Source of the DNA: Anaerotardibacter muris
GTDB taxonomy: Bacteria > Actinomycetota > Coriobacteriia > Coriobacteriales > Eggerthellaceae
Direction: 5' to 3'
Assembly: GCF_943192915.1 (NCBI RefSeq)
Contig: NZ_CALPCD010000002.1
Span: 1 to 64,000, forward strand
DNA length: 64,000 bases
In this document: piece after piece, positions 16,116 to 25,137 of the stretch
Layout of the letters: each line of letters starts with the position of its first letter
How positions within the stretch are numbered: the stretch's first letter is position 1
Made by a program: the position numbers and the translations under genes
Notes under the pieces: model-generated
What the model was told of the DNA's origin: nothing
Database searches by the model: none
The model's input: only the letters and a program-made list of their open reading frames with translations

Positions 16116-16486
16116 TGGCTAATCCTGTACCTACTGAATGTGTTGAAGCGCTCTACCAAGTCACTGGCGGTGACTACGAAGGCGTCGTGGCACGCCTGCG
16201 CAACAACGATCGCATCGCGAAATTCGTCACCATGTTCGCGGACGACCCCAGTTATCAGAACCTTATCTCGAACATGGAATCTCAAAACTGGGAAGAAGCT
16301 TTCCGCGCTGCTCATACCTTGAAGGGCGTTGCGCGCGACATGGGCTTCATCGTGGTTTCAGAGAATGCCAGCGAGGTATGCGAAGCGCTCCGCGCTAACA
16401 ACCCCGATCTTGCCAAAGAGCTGCTTCCAGCACTTCAGGAAGAATACACCCGCGTTGCTGAGGCGATCGCGGCATTCCGCCAGTAG
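16115..16486 (+). CDS. Histidine phosphotransfer (Hpt) domain protein
   Basis: A 123-aa single-domain Hpt protein. The phospho-accepting His is H67 in FRAAHTLKGVARDMG, the canonical Hpt motif. It overlaps the preceding HD-GYP regulator (TAATG), so the two are co-translated. It most likely passes phosphate to or from that receiver domain. No histidine kinase lies in the window, so the donor is unknown. Confidence 0.88.
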   Translation: MANPVPTECVEALYQVTGGDYEGVVARLRNNDRIAKFVTMFADDPSYQNLISNMESQNWEEAFRAAHTLKGVARDMGFIVVSENASEVCEALRANNPDLAKELLPALQEEYTRVAEAIAAFRQ

Positions 16487-16811
16487 GCGATCGGGAGTTA
16501 GACGACCCTAGACGATCAAAAGCTTTCGCGGCCGCTATCAATGATGCGGCGCGGACACGCTGACGATGCCGACAACGCTGGCAAGCGCGCTCGAAGGGCG
16601 TGTTAGCAATGCCACAGCACCGTCACTCCTCTTCCTGCGGTAGCCTTCTGTGACCGCCGCATCCCTCAATACCAAAGGCCGTAAGACGAACAAACCCCGT
16701 CGCTTCATTGCAACGGGGTTTGTTATTGCACGATATTCGCCCGACAAGATCGAGCAGGCCATCGGGAGACGATAGCCCAATGCGCACGGGCAAACTTCGA
16801 ACTACTTCGAA
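16487..16811. other. Gene-free interval between convergent Hpt and PilT genes
   Basis: About 325 bp. It holds the terminator at 16689-16724. The rest has no convincing frame or repeat that I can recognise. Confidence 0.5.
16689..16724 (+). terminator. Terminator between convergent operons
   Basis: Perfect 12-bp stem (16689-16700 with 16713-16724) and a 12-nt loop. The flanking T content is low on both strands, so it may serve both directions. Confidence 0.6.
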
Positions 16812-17882
16812 CTAGATACCCTCTGCGTCGAAGCGCTTCTTGAGTGCTTCCTGATGGATGCCATACTGCAGAGCGATCTCTTTTTCGACCTTGCCTTCCT
16901 TGACCAAGTCGAACAGGCTCTGATCCATGGTGCGCATGCCAGCTTCGTTGTTCGCCGCGATGATGCTGTCGATCTGATGGGTCTTCTCTTCGCGGATCAG
17001 ATTACGGATGGCAGGATTAACGCGCATGATCTCGAAAGCAGCGACCATACCGCCATCAACGCTGGGCACTAGCTGCTGACTTACCACAGCCTGCAAGACC
17101 ATGGAGAGCTGCATGCGGATCTGACGCTGCTGATTCGCAGGGAAGGAATCGAGGATGCGGTCGATGGTATTCGCGCCACCCGTAGTATGCAACGTGGAGA
17201 AGATGAGCTGAGCCATCTCGGCAGCGGTCACCGCAGTGCCGATAGTATCCTGGTCGCGCATCTCACCGAGCAACATGATATCGGGAGATTCACGCATGGC
17301 AGAACGGAGTGCCTCGGAATAGGTAGCGATGTCGGTGGGAACTTCGCGCTGAGTGACGATGCACTTATCATGACGATGAACGAACTCGATAGGATCTTCC
17401 ATGGTGATGATGTGACCGCTACGTTCATGATTCAAACGATCGATCATGCATGCGAGCGTGGTGGATTTACCAGCGCCTGCAGGACCCGTGACCAGCACCA
17501 ATCCCTTTTGGAAATCAGCACAAGCCATGACTTCATCAGGGATGCCATAAGCTTCAGGGGTTGGGAGCGTGAACGGGATGATGCGGATGATGGCACTGAG
17601 CGAACCGCGCTGACGGAAGACGTTCACGCGGAAGCGGCCAAGGCCAGCGACCGCAAAGGAGAAGTCGTCGTCACGATTGTACGAATTGAGGAACGGTTCG
17701 ATATCCCTTTCCGCAAGGCCGTAGATAGCACGAACGACCTCGGCTGTGTCAGCAGGCATCAGCGGTGCATCCCAGCGCACCTGCTTTCCGTCGACCTGAT
17801 AGGTCAAGGGCAAACCAGCGATGACGAAGATGTCGGATGCATTCTGATCCACCATTTCCTGCAGTAATTCCCTAATCTTCAT
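16812..17882 (-). CDS. pilT: Type IV pilus retraction ATPase PilT
   Basis: A 356-aa secretion ATPase. Walker A GPAGAGKST is at 133-141, the Asp box in MEDPIEFVH, Walker B in IMLLGEMRD and the His box in FSTLHTTGGANTID. The AIRNLIRE motif at 291-298 is diagnostic of PilT rather than PilB/GspE. The ATG has a GGAAAGAAG site upstream. It is the last gene of the pilus-like operon, 80 bp after the small protein gene at 17963. No PilB-like extension ATPase is encoded nearby. Confidence 0.92.
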   Translation of the reverse strand: MKIRELLQEMVDQNASDIFVIAGLPLTYQVDGKQVRWDAPLMPADTAEVVRAIYGLAERDIEPFLNSYNRDDDFSFAVAGLGRFRVNVFRQRGSLSAIIRIIPFTLPTPEAYGIPDEVMACADFQKGLVLVTGPAGAGKSTTLACMIDRLNHERSGHIITMEDPIEFVHRHDKCIVTQREVPTDIATYSEALRSAMRESPDIMLLGEMRDQDTIGTAVTAAEMAQLIFSTLHTTGGANTIDRILDSFPANQQRQIRMQLSMVLQAVVSQQLVPSVDGGMVAAFEIMRVNPAIRNLIREEKTHQIDSIIAANNEAGMRTMDQSLFDLVKEGKVEKEIALQYGIHQEALKKRFDAEGI

Positions 17883-17962
17883 TTCTTCTTTCCTATCCCT
17901 TCGTAGCGTGTTCGATCCCGCTATTGATTCCGTTGATCCGTTCGATGTTCTTTCGATGTGAG

Positions 17963-18397
17963 CTATGAGCTTGACCAGAAGATCACATCGGGGTCGTCTT
18001 CATTCCATTCGGTCGAGGCGCGCCAGGCGATGACCTGATACCCCGACTTGTTCGGTATTGACACTTCTATATCCAAACGCCTGCCTCCAGGCTGTTCGAA
18101 TGCAACCTTCAGCACGCCATTCTCGAACGTAGCGCCTTCAGGCAGATCGAGAGAATCGAGCGCTGCTGCGACCGTCGGTGATGCTGCGAGCGCTGCATCA
18201 AGTCTGGCAAGGAAGGTCTGGCCTTCAAGTTCGTTCGCATACATCTCGATGGTGGATGCTTCCTGACGCGAGGTGATGGACTCTTCAGCCCGCGAAGTAG
18301 TGAGTGCGAGCACGGCCATAACCGCCAAGCACAACACGATAGTGAGCACGAGGATGCTCACTGGCCCGACACGGACCGATCCCTGTCTTCCTGCCAT
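17963..18397 (-). CDS. Small single-pass protein of the pilus-like operon
   Basis: A 144-aa protein I cannot assign to a named family. A short basic N-terminus precedes one hydrophobic segment (about residues 10-33), and the rest is predicted extracellular, ending in an acidic, Trp-containing tail. The layout suits a pseudopilin or a minor subunit. Its ATG overlaps the preceding stop by one base (TGATG), which shows co-translation. Confidence 0.65.
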   Translation of the reverse strand: MAGRQGSVRVGPVSILVLTIVLCLAVMAVLALTTSRAEESITSRQEASTIEMYANELEGQTFLARLDAALAASPTVAAALDSLDLPEGATFENGVLKVAFEQPGGRRLDIEVSIPNKSGYQVIAWRASTEWNEDDPDVIFWSSS

Positions 18398-18816
18398 CAA
18401 CGCTCACCCGCCTTCACATACCGAGCAGTCTCGAGTTCGCAATAGAGCGTAGGGCCTTCTTCAGGACTTGAATCTTCAATATCGTAGACGCTGATGGTAG
18501 CCGTATAGAGCGTACCAGTGGACTGAGGCTCATCGGTGACCGAAGTGTAGGCGACCAGATCATCCACCACTTCTACTTCAGGCACGCTCAGTGGGTCGGC
18601 GGCGAAAGCTTCAGCCACATCAGCGGCAAGATGCACCGCTTCAACACGGCTGTAGTTATCTTCACCCTTCTGCTCTGCATAGGCGAACATCTCGATGAGC
18701 ACCGAGAAGCAACCGCAGACCAGCGCCAACAAGATGAGCATCTCGATGATGAATGCGATACCTGAGCGACTGTGGGTCTGCTTTTGAGTAGTGGCACGAA
18801 AGAGCGGCTTCATCAT
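18397..18816 (-). CDS. Pseudopilin-like single-pass protein
   Basis: A 139-aa protein. The segment SGIAFIIEMLILLALVCG (about 18-35) resembles the prepilin motif G-FTLIEMLI, but with the Glu at +6 instead of +5 after the Gly. The leader before the Gly is positively charged, as in prepilins. The remaining part is extracellular and acidic. It overlaps both neighbours by 1-4 bp. Whether it is processed by a prepilin peptidase is not known. Confidence 0.6.
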   Translation of the reverse strand: MMKPLFRATTQKQTHSRSGIAFIIEMLILLALVCGCFSVLIEMFAYAEQKGEDNYSRVEAVHLAADVAEAFAADPLSVPEVEVVDDLVAYTSVTDEPQSTGTLYTATISVYDIEDSSPEEGPTLYCELETARYVKAGER

Positions 18817-19418
18817 GCAGCCCCCTCTTCACTACGCAGTGCGATATCAACACTGCCGCTGTCGGTATAGATGGTGAGCAGATTGTCCGAATAGGTGAAA
18901 TCGAACAGCTCGGATTCGAACAGCTCGAGCGCTTTCTGAGGAGCGTAAGGGGTACCTGCCAGCGCATATTCATAAACGATCGAACCGCGATAAGAATACA
19001 GACGAGTCTCATAGCTTCCCGCGCCTTCCACGGTCTCGAAGAATACGAGCGAGCGACCTTCGGGGCCTTCACCTACGCGGATGGCATGATGGATGTCGTT
19101 GGAATGGATGACATTAGCAAGAAATGATTGTTCGACACGCTGCGTGCTCTCATCTTCCGCCAGATTGTTGAGCGACTGGTAGACATTGATGCCGAAGAAG
19201 AACGTGAAGAGTAGCACTACGATGAACAAGCCGAAGAGGACCGCAGCGAACATGCGATTGGTCGATTCGCTCTTGGGCTTCTTCGTGGAACGCAGCGCTG
19301 AAGGCTGGAAGACCGCATTGGTCTGGTCAACTTCGCCGAATGCGAAACGCGCTGGCGTCGAGAGTGCATCGGTGAGCAGCGGTGTTGCGATGGTCATATG
19401 CTTCTTCGAGCGCTTCAT
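18813..19418 (-). CDS. DUF4860-like membrane protein of the pilus operon
   Basis: A 201-aa protein with a cytoplasmic tail of about 55 residues, one membrane helix (about 57-78) and an extracellular domain. The helix start NRMFAAVLFGLFIVVLL and the following NVYQSLN...R pattern resemble DUF4860 proteins, which occur beside type II secretion/type IV pilus genes in Gram-positive bacteria. The family assignment is from memory of the pattern. ATGA overlaps with the upstream gene. Confidence 0.6.
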   Translation of the reverse strand: MKRSKKHMTIATPLLTDALSTPARFAFGEVDQTNAVFQPSALRSTKKPKSESTNRMFAAVLFGLFIVVLLFTFFFGINVYQSLNNLAEDESTQRVEQSFLANVIHSNDIHHAIRVGEGPEGRSLVFFETVEGAGSYETRLYSYRGSIVYEYALAGTPYAPQKALELFESELFDFTYSDNLLTIYTDSGSVDIALRSEEGAA

Positions 19419-19741
19419 CGAGGCACCACCACGATACTAGGAAGCACGTTGCTGCCGAGCACCTCATAGATGACGACATAGTCTTCATGGTTCACGCGAA
19501 GATCGTAATTGTCTTCGAGATAGGAAAGATTCGTAGGGAACGATCCTTCGATAGCCGCACACTGCATCGCCGCATTCAGGATGGTATTACGGATCGAGGC
19601 TGCACCCTGTTCACGCGCGTTCGAGAAGACGACGTTGAGAGCGATAACGAGCGCAATGACAAGAGCGCACACCACGACCACCACGGTGATGATGCGATTG
19701 CGCGTTTTATTGCGCTGCTCTTTCGTTGGTTCCTTATACAC
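19415..19741 (-). CDS. Pilin-like small protein
   Basis: A 108-aa protein. A charged N-terminus and one membrane helix (about 17-38) are followed by NAAMQCAAIEGSFPTNLSYL, which matches the pilin-type pattern of a helix leading into a C..(E)G.(Y/F)P..L..L motif. There is no classical Gly-Phe processing site. The start is GTG with AAGGAT upstream. It lies 63 bp after the PilC-like gene. Confidence 0.6.
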   Translation of the reverse strand: MYKEPTKEQRNKTRNRIITVVVVVCALVIALVIALNVVFSNAREQGAASIRNTILNAAMQCAAIEGSFPTNLSYLEDNYDLRVNHEDYVVIYEVLGSNVLPSIVVVPR

Positions 19742-19804
19742 GCTTGATCCTTATAACCTTGGATTCGCCATTCATTGAACGCAAGATCGGGTGTGACCCG
19801 CCGC

Positions 19805-20857
19805 TTAGCTGATCGACCCCATGACGCCGATAAGGGGCAGCATGACCGAGATGAGCGTTGCGCCCACCGCTACGGTAAGGAATGCCGCCATGATAGGCTC
19901 GACGCTGTCGATGACCTCGTCGATGTCGGAGATGGCTTCATTGAAGAACAGCGAGGAGAGCTGGATGAGCACATTATCCAAGCTGCCCGAACGGGAAGCG
20001 ACCGTGAGCATGCGCACATACACCGCATCGAAGAGCTCGACCTCACTGATGGCTTGCACGATACTACGCGGATTTTCGCTATCGATCATGAGCTCATAGG
20101 TCTTCGCAACATTGCCCTTCAAGCGGTCATGGGTGACCGTTGCACGCGAGGCATCCATGGCCTCATCCGTATTCAGGCCCGATGCGATGTAGATGGCGAG
20201 CGCTGAAACGAAGCGGGAAAGGGCCAATTCATACATAGCATCGCGCGTGAGCGGTATCTTCTCGAGCCACTTCAAGAGCGACTGCCTGCCGCCTGGGAAG
20301 CGGGTCATGATCATAGCTACAACGAACACGATAGCCAAGACGAGCGTGACGACCAGCGCGACCCAGCCGATACCGATCGCGATGCTGACCTCGTTGAACG
20401 AACCAGCGGTGAGCGAACCAGAGAGGCGTTCGTAAACGCCGATGAACACTGGCAAGATGACGATGACAGCAAAGAGCAAGATGACGCTCATGATGCAGAG
20501 GAGCGCAGTGGGATAACCAATGCTCGAAGCGATCTTCGAGAACAGGCGCGACTCTTCGCTGTAGTAGACGCTCAAGCTACGCAGCACATCTTCCAGATGG
20601 CCAGAGCGCTCGCCCACCGCCACCATGTCGGTGGCATAGCGCGGGAACACGCCCGTATCCTGCATGGACTGCGCGAGGCTCTTGCCGCTGATGAGGCTTC
20701 GGTAGATCTGCTTGCAAGTTTTACCGAATGAGGTATCGCCCATATCATCGGCGAGCATATGGACCGCTTCATCGGTCTGGATGCCAACCGAGAGCATGAG
20801 TGCAACGCTATCGCAAAAGACGCTGACCGCAGCACTATCTGCAAGACGCTGTGCCAT
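19805..20857 (-). CDS. Type II secretion/type IV pilus inner-membrane platform protein (GspF/PilC family)
   Basis: A 350-aa protein with the duplicated T2SSF domain: DSVALMLSVGIQTDEAVHML near the start and its counterpart FVSALAIYIASGLNTDEAM in the second half. Three long hydrophobic segments (near residues 150-175, 195-220 and at the C-terminus) match the GspF topology. I start at 20857, where AGGAG stands 8 bases upstream; an ATG further up is not needed. First gene of the operon ending in pilT. Confidence 0.85.
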   Translation of the reverse strand: MAQRLADSAAVSVFCDSVALMLSVGIQTDEAVHMLADDMGDTSFGKTCKQIYRSLISGKSLAQSMQDTGVFPRYATDMVAVGERSGHLEDVLRSLSVYYSEESRLFSKIASSIGYPTALLCIMSVILLFAVIVILPVFIGVYERLSGSLTAGSFNEVSIAIGIGWVALVVTLVLAIVFVVAMIMTRFPGGRQSLLKWLEKIPLTRDAMYELALSRFVSALAIYIASGLNTDEAMDASRATVTHDRLKGNVAKTYELMIDSENPRSIVQAISEVELFDAVYVRMLTVASRSGSLDNVLIQLSSLFFNEAISDIDEVIDSVEPIMAAFLTVAVGATLISVMLPLIGVMGSIS

Positions 20858-21083
20858 GATGTGTGCTCCTATCTGGCCCTGGCGAACAGGGGGCCAAACT
20901 ATGGTTAGTGGCGCAGCTACCTTGACCACGCCAACGATTTCACTAGCTCTCTATTGTAGCGTTAACTCCATGAAAATACGCCGTGAACAGTCTATACTTG
21001 AAGAAATAGTAAGGTAAACGTGCAATTTTCTTGAGTTTGTTCGACAGCGAGCGCGCTTGCTTTCGATTTGCGCGGCATCTCGC

Positions 21084-21089
21084 TATAAT
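21084..21089 (+). promoter_or_regulatory. -10 box of the transglutaminase lipoprotein gene
   Basis: Perfect TATAAT about 100 bp before the start codon, which leaves a leader of about 90 nt. A proper -35 at 17 bp spacing is not obvious. Confidence 0.45.
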
Positions 21090-21186
21090 GGTTCGACTAG
21101 GCTTGAGGGTCTTTCATGTCCTCTGGCCTGAAGATTCGCTGACACCATCCTGTTTGAGATGGGCACAGGAAGAGGGTCCCTGATCG

Positions 21187-22137
21187 GTGACTAGAACGCG
21201 CAACATATCTTTGCTCAGCTTGCTCTTTGCGCTGATCGCATGCGTGATATGCGCTTGTCTTCTGGTGGGCTGCGGCGGTGGTGGCGGTGCTACCAGCGAA
21301 GGAACCGCCGAAGATACCGCGGGCGACCCTTTCACCCCACCGAGCAACATCGCGCTGTCGGTCTTCAATGCTTCGGCAGCCACTGGTCAGAACAATGCAT
21401 TCATCGACATATCCCAAGCATCCTTAGGATATGTGGGCGCCTCAGCAACTTCGGGCAGCCGCCTGAAGCTCCAAGTGACCAAGAACGGTCAGTCCATGAA
21501 TTACGACATGCCCTCGGATGGCACACCTATCATCGCTCCGCTTGACATGGGCAATGGCACCTACACCATCTCGGTCATGCAGAACACATCGGGCTCGCGC
21601 TACGCTGAGCTGTATTCCACCAGCGTGAATGCCAAGCTCCAGACCGAACAAGCGCCTTATTTGGTTCCCAATGTCTTTTGCGATTACGATGAGAACAGCC
21701 AGGTGGTCTGGAAGGCCCGCGAGCTGACCCAAAACGCTGAAAATGAAGGCGATGCACTACGGCTCATCTACGAATGGATCGAGAACAATGTTTCATACGA
21801 TAATGCGAAAGCCGAACAATTAGCGGGTAAGTCGGGCTATATCCCCGATCCCGATGAGACGCTCCAGACCCAGCGTGGCATCTGCTTCGATTATGCTTCA
21901 TTGGCTGCTGCGATGCTTCGCAGCTTAGGGATCCCCTGCCAGATCGTGACTGGTTACGTTTCACCTGATGGCGTTTATCATGCCTGGAACATGGTGTGGA
22001 TAGATGGCAGCTGGAAAGCCGCCCACTTCACCGTGAATCCTAAAGATTGGACCCGGGTAGACCTGACCTTCGCCGCTAATGGCGCGGGCTCCACCGTAGG
22101 CGATGGCAGCAATTACACCGACCGCTACGTCTACTGA
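21187..22137 (+). CDS. Transglutaminase-like lipoprotein
   Basis: A 316-aa exported protein. The signal peptide ends in the lipobox LLVGC with C29 as the lipidated residue, followed by a glycine run. The C-terminal half is a transglutaminase-like domain with the full triad: Cys in RGICFDYA (about 233), His in YHAWNMVW (about 264) and Asp in the VNPKDWTRVDLTF region. Bacterial members act as proteases or crosslinkers on the cell surface; the substrate is unknown. The GTG start has a purine-rich GGAAGAGGG about 10 bases upstream. Confidence 0.83.
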   Translation: MTRTRNISLLSLLFALIACVICACLLVGCGGGGGATSEGTAEDTAGDPFTPPSNIALSVFNASAATGQNNAFIDISQASLGYVGASATSGSRLKLQVTKNGQSMNYDMPSDGTPIIAPLDMGNGTYTISVMQNTSGSRYAELYSTSVNAKLQTEQAPYLVPNVFCDYDENSQVVWKARELTQNAENEGDALRLIYEWIENNVSYDNAKAEQLAGKSGYIPDPDETLQTQRGICFDYASLAAAMLRSLGIPCQIVTGYVSPDGVYHAWNMVWIDGSWKAAHFTVNPKDWTRVDLTFAANGAGSTVGDGSNYTDRYVY

Positions 22138-22182
22138 TCGCATGATCGGGAGCGGCGCAAGAACATCTGGGGCACTTTTGCC

Positions 22183-22215
22183 TCCGTCCCGCCTCCGTCC
22201 CCTTTTCGTCCTGGA
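22183..22215. repeat. Degenerate GTCC-rich intergenic repeat
   Basis: Three spaced copies of a CCTCCGTCCC / CCGTCCCC / CGTCCTGGACGG pattern between a stop codon and the tRNA-Gln promoter. It resembles the CTGTCCCC ends of the 44-bp repeat but only loosely. Confidence 0.3.
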
Positions 22216-22232
22216 CGGTTTTCAAAACACGA

Positions 22233-22262
22233 TTGGTGTGGCTTCAGGAAATACGTTATAAT
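22233..22262 (+). promoter_or_regulatory. Promoter of tRNA-Gln
   Basis: TTGGTG (22233-22238), 18-bp spacer, perfect TATAAT (22257-22262), about 50 bp before the mature tRNA. Confidence 0.65.
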
Positions 22263-22312
22263 CTTGACCTCGTAAGGAACGGTCATGTATGGCTCGTTCT
22301 GAGCGAAGAAAC

Positions 22313-22386
22313 TGGGCCATCGTCCAATGGTAGGACTCTGGTTTTTGGTACCAGCTATGTAGGTTCGAATCCTGCTGGCCCAGCCA
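22313..22386 (+). tRNA. tRNA-Gln(UUG)
   Basis: A 74-nt cloverleaf including an encoded CCA end. The acceptor stem is TGGGCCA/TGGCCCA, the anticodon stem CTGGT/ACCAG with loop TTTTGGT (anticodon TTG), and the T-loop reads GGTTCGAATCC. In an organism with GatCAB this tRNA is probably charged with Glu first and then amidated. Confidence 0.95.
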
Positions 22387-22400
22387 GTTTCGACACAAGA

Positions 22401-22432
22401 AAGCCCCTCTGATCAAGAGGGGCTTTTGTTTT
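22401..22432 (+). terminator. Terminator of tRNA-Gln
   Basis: Perfect 9-bp stem (22401-22409 with 22417-22425) followed by TTTTGTTTT. It may also stop transcription of the U32 gene from the other side. Confidence 0.8.
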
Positions 22433-22482
22433 GCGCACGGCAGGCTTTTCTCAAAACAAGGTCAAGATCCAAAACGCCAAGA

Positions 22483-25005
22483 TCAACTTACGCCACGGAA
22501 AAGATGACCTGTGGTCGTGCCATCGGCGCGAGAGACACGATCACCACTCTTGAGAGCGATATCGCGAGCACGCACGGCACGGGCAACCTTCTTGGTCACC
22601 TGCTCAACATTCATCAACGTCGTGTCCACCATGAAAGCAGAGATGCCTGCTGCGATAAGATCGGGGGCAGCGTGTGCCACATCGAATTCGACCGCGTTAT
22701 ACAAATGGCTGCGACCGAACGCGTCAGTAACGACGGGCAGTTCGTAACCTTTGCGATCCTTCAGGAAATGCGGGCTCTTTCGGCGTGCGCAATGTTCGCA
22801 GTCTTCATTACACGGCCCCTGGCTCATGAGCAAGCAATGCTCGGTCACCATCAGTTCAGTCTGACCGATGATGGTAAGACCCAACGGCACAGGGCTGACC
22901 TCCCCTAACTCTTCGATCTGATAGAGCGTCAACTCTGGCGAGAGCCACACTCGATCAGCACCGAAGTCGTGAGCCAGCTGCAGATCGATGCGGTTCGTGA
23001 ACGGCAAGAATGGGCCGATCTCGAGCGCTGCTCCGAGTTCGGTGGCATGGATGACCTGACCGAGGTTCTGAACCATGACCGGTTTATCTTCCTTCACGCG
23101 ATTCCACACATCGAAGCCGCCACGACGCTGCTCGTCACCATCGTGTGAGACCACGGGCATCACAGGGATGCACTGCTTCGGATAACCCGCTTGCTCAGCG
23201 GTCTCAGAGCGTTGGCCAGCGATGATCGCTTCACCGCGACGATAGTTCAACACGGGAACATAGATCAGGTCGGCACCTGCACGTTTTGCTGCACGCGCAC
23301 ACGCAGGATTCGTGGCAAGTACCGCGACCTTACAAGAACCTTTGCGGATACGCGGGGCATAAACGCGCGATGGCGCCCTCTCGAGCGAACGGTGGTCGAA
23401 GGGAGCGAGCAGTGCCTTCTCGAGCTGCTCACAAGCACGAGCACGTAACTTGTGGAGCGCGGAGAAGCCGATGCCAACGCCTTCATCGAGCTCGACCTCA
23501 ACCGAAGAAGCGATGAAGGGCGTCGAGCCCAGACGATCGATATGCTCGACCACCTCCTCACGCGATACCGCCTTGGTACGCGCTGGCTCAACCATATCGC
23601 CTTCGACATTCACGCTCACCACATCAGGAAGCGCTGCAACGGCAGGAGCATCATCAGCTTCGAGCGCTCCCCCACGCCAGGGATTCGACGTAGAGACCTC
23701 GATAGAGAGCGGCTCGCCAAGAGCAAGCTTCGCCCTGATCTGGATGGGGATGCGCGAATCTGAAGCGCTATCGTGGAATGCCGCTTCTGCACTGCGTACA
23801 CGAAATACGCGATCACCCTGACCGAGCGGCTTCTCTACCTGCATGACCACATGACCGTCAGGCAGCGTCTTCAGTTCAGAAACCTGGTGGATGACGTGTC
23901 CCTTATTGGTCCAGAACTCGATCACATCACCTTCGACGAGCGAAAGCGCTGGATCGATCTCCACCCGGCTCCCCTTCACCTTCACCACGCGACCCGCGAA
24001 GCTCCCGCGGTTATTCGGGCGACCGTAGCCCATGATCTCGTTGCCTCGCTGACCTTCAAGATAAGCCGTAGTGAATCCGCGCGAGAACGCATCAGAGAGT
24101 TGCTGGAGCTCTTCCTCGGTGGCGCGAGGCGCATTTCTCCAATCAAGATCCTCGAACGAGACGTCGTCATCGAGCTGCACGTGTGCCCACGTATAGAAGC
24201 GGTCGAGCACCGCGCGATAGACGCGCGTGACGCAGCTGACGTATTCGGGCGATTTCATGCGGCCTTCGATCTTGAGCGAAGAGACCCCCGCATGGATGAG
24301 TTCGGGGATTATCTCAGCTGTGCATAGATCCTTGGGCGAGAGCAGATGTTCACCAGGTGCCTCGAGCGGCTTGCGCAACGCCTTGTTCCGTAGTTCATAG
24401 GGCAGACGACATGCCTGTGCGCACATACCTCGATTAGCCGAACGACCTCCAACCATCGACGACATGAAGCACTGTCCCGAATAGCATACGCACAGCGCAC
24501 CATGCGCGAAGCATTCGGTCTCTATGCCAAGATCGGCAGCGAAGTGGCTCAGATCAGCCACTTCAGCAAGCGAAAGCTCGCGCGCGAGCGTGACGCGTTT
24601 GGCACCGAGCGCGGCTTCGGCCACGATGCCGTCTTTAGTATGCGTGTTCATCTGAGTAGAGATATGCACGCGCGCACCAGGAATGGTGCGGGCGATCTCT
24701 TGCGCGAGACCACAATCCTGCACGATGAACGCATCGACACCTGCACGATAAGCCTGCCGCGCCAATTCGAGAGCATCCCAGATCTCGGAGGGCAATATCA
24801 CGGTATTCACCGTCAGATACACCCTCACACCACGCAAGTGGGCATACGTGCAAGCCTCCTGCAGCGTTTCGATGGTGAAGTTATCGGCACTGCGACGCGC
24901 ATTGAACGATGATGCGCCCAGATAGACCGCATCCGCACCCGCACTCACCGCTGCATGAAGGCAGGTCATATTCCCTGCTGGCGCTAAAAGTTCGATTCGT
25001 TTCAT
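22483..25005 (-). CDS. U32-family peptidase/rRNA hydroxylation protein
   Basis: An 840-aa protein of the long U32 class. The N-terminus MKRIELLAPAGN and the Cys motif QCFMSSMVGGRSANRGMCAQACRLPY-type region (written in part: RGMCAQACRLPY) are typical. A middle region like DUF3656 and a C-terminal Cys cluster (CNEDCEHCARRK) follow. The E. coli member RlhA is needed for 5-hydroxycytidine in 23S rRNA; other members are called collagenase-like peptidases. The four-Cys sets suggest an iron-sulfur cluster. The start at 25005 has GAGGAAG just upstream. Confidence 0.85.
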   Translation of the reverse strand: MKRIELLAPAGNMTCLHAAVSAGADAVYLGASSFNARRSADNFTIETLQEACTYAHLRGVRVYLTVNTVILPSEIWDALELARQAYRAGVDAFIVQDCGLAQEIARTIPGARVHISTQMNTHTKDGIVAEAALGAKRVTLARELSLAEVADLSHFAADLGIETECFAHGALCVCYSGQCFMSSMVGGRSANRGMCAQACRLPYELRNKALRKPLEAPGEHLLSPKDLCTAEIIPELIHAGVSSLKIEGRMKSPEYVSCVTRVYRAVLDRFYTWAHVQLDDDVSFEDLDWRNAPRATEEELQQLSDAFSRGFTTAYLEGQRGNEIMGYGRPNNRGSFAGRVVKVKGSRVEIDPALSLVEGDVIEFWTNKGHVIHQVSELKTLPDGHVVMQVEKPLGQGDRVFRVRSAEAAFHDSASDSRIPIQIRAKLALGEPLSIEVSTSNPWRGGALEADDAPAVAALPDVVSVNVEGDMVEPARTKAVSREEVVEHIDRLGSTPFIASSVEVELDEGVGIGFSALHKLRARACEQLEKALLAPFDHRSLERAPSRVYAPRIRKGSCKVAVLATNPACARAAKRAGADLIYVPVLNYRRGEAIIAGQRSETAEQAGYPKQCIPVMPVVSHDGDEQRRGGFDVWNRVKEDKPVMVQNLGQVIHATELGAALEIGPFLPFTNRIDLQLAHDFGADRVWLSPELTLYQIEELGEVSPVPLGLTIIGQTELMVTEHCLLMSQGPCNEDCEHCARRKSPHFLKDRKGYELPVVTDAFGRSHLYNAVEFDVAHAAPDLIAAGISAFMVDTTLMNVEQVTKKVARAVRARDIALKSGDRVSRADGTTTGHLFRGVS

Positions 25006-25137
25006 GGCTTCCTCTGAATATGGCACTGCACCAGAACAGCGCATGCGCTTCCCCGTGCAGGATCTACGAATATGATGTCGGCGGCATGTCTCACCTGAGC
25101 TTAGCCGCTACACGCTCAGAAAGACTGTCGGGCGAAC

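Noticed and set aside
18397..19741. A toxin-antitoxin or defence cassette in the cluster of small overlapping genes
   Set aside because: Each protein has a single membrane helix and an extracellular domain, and the set is flanked by PilC and PilT, which points to a pilus or secretion machine.
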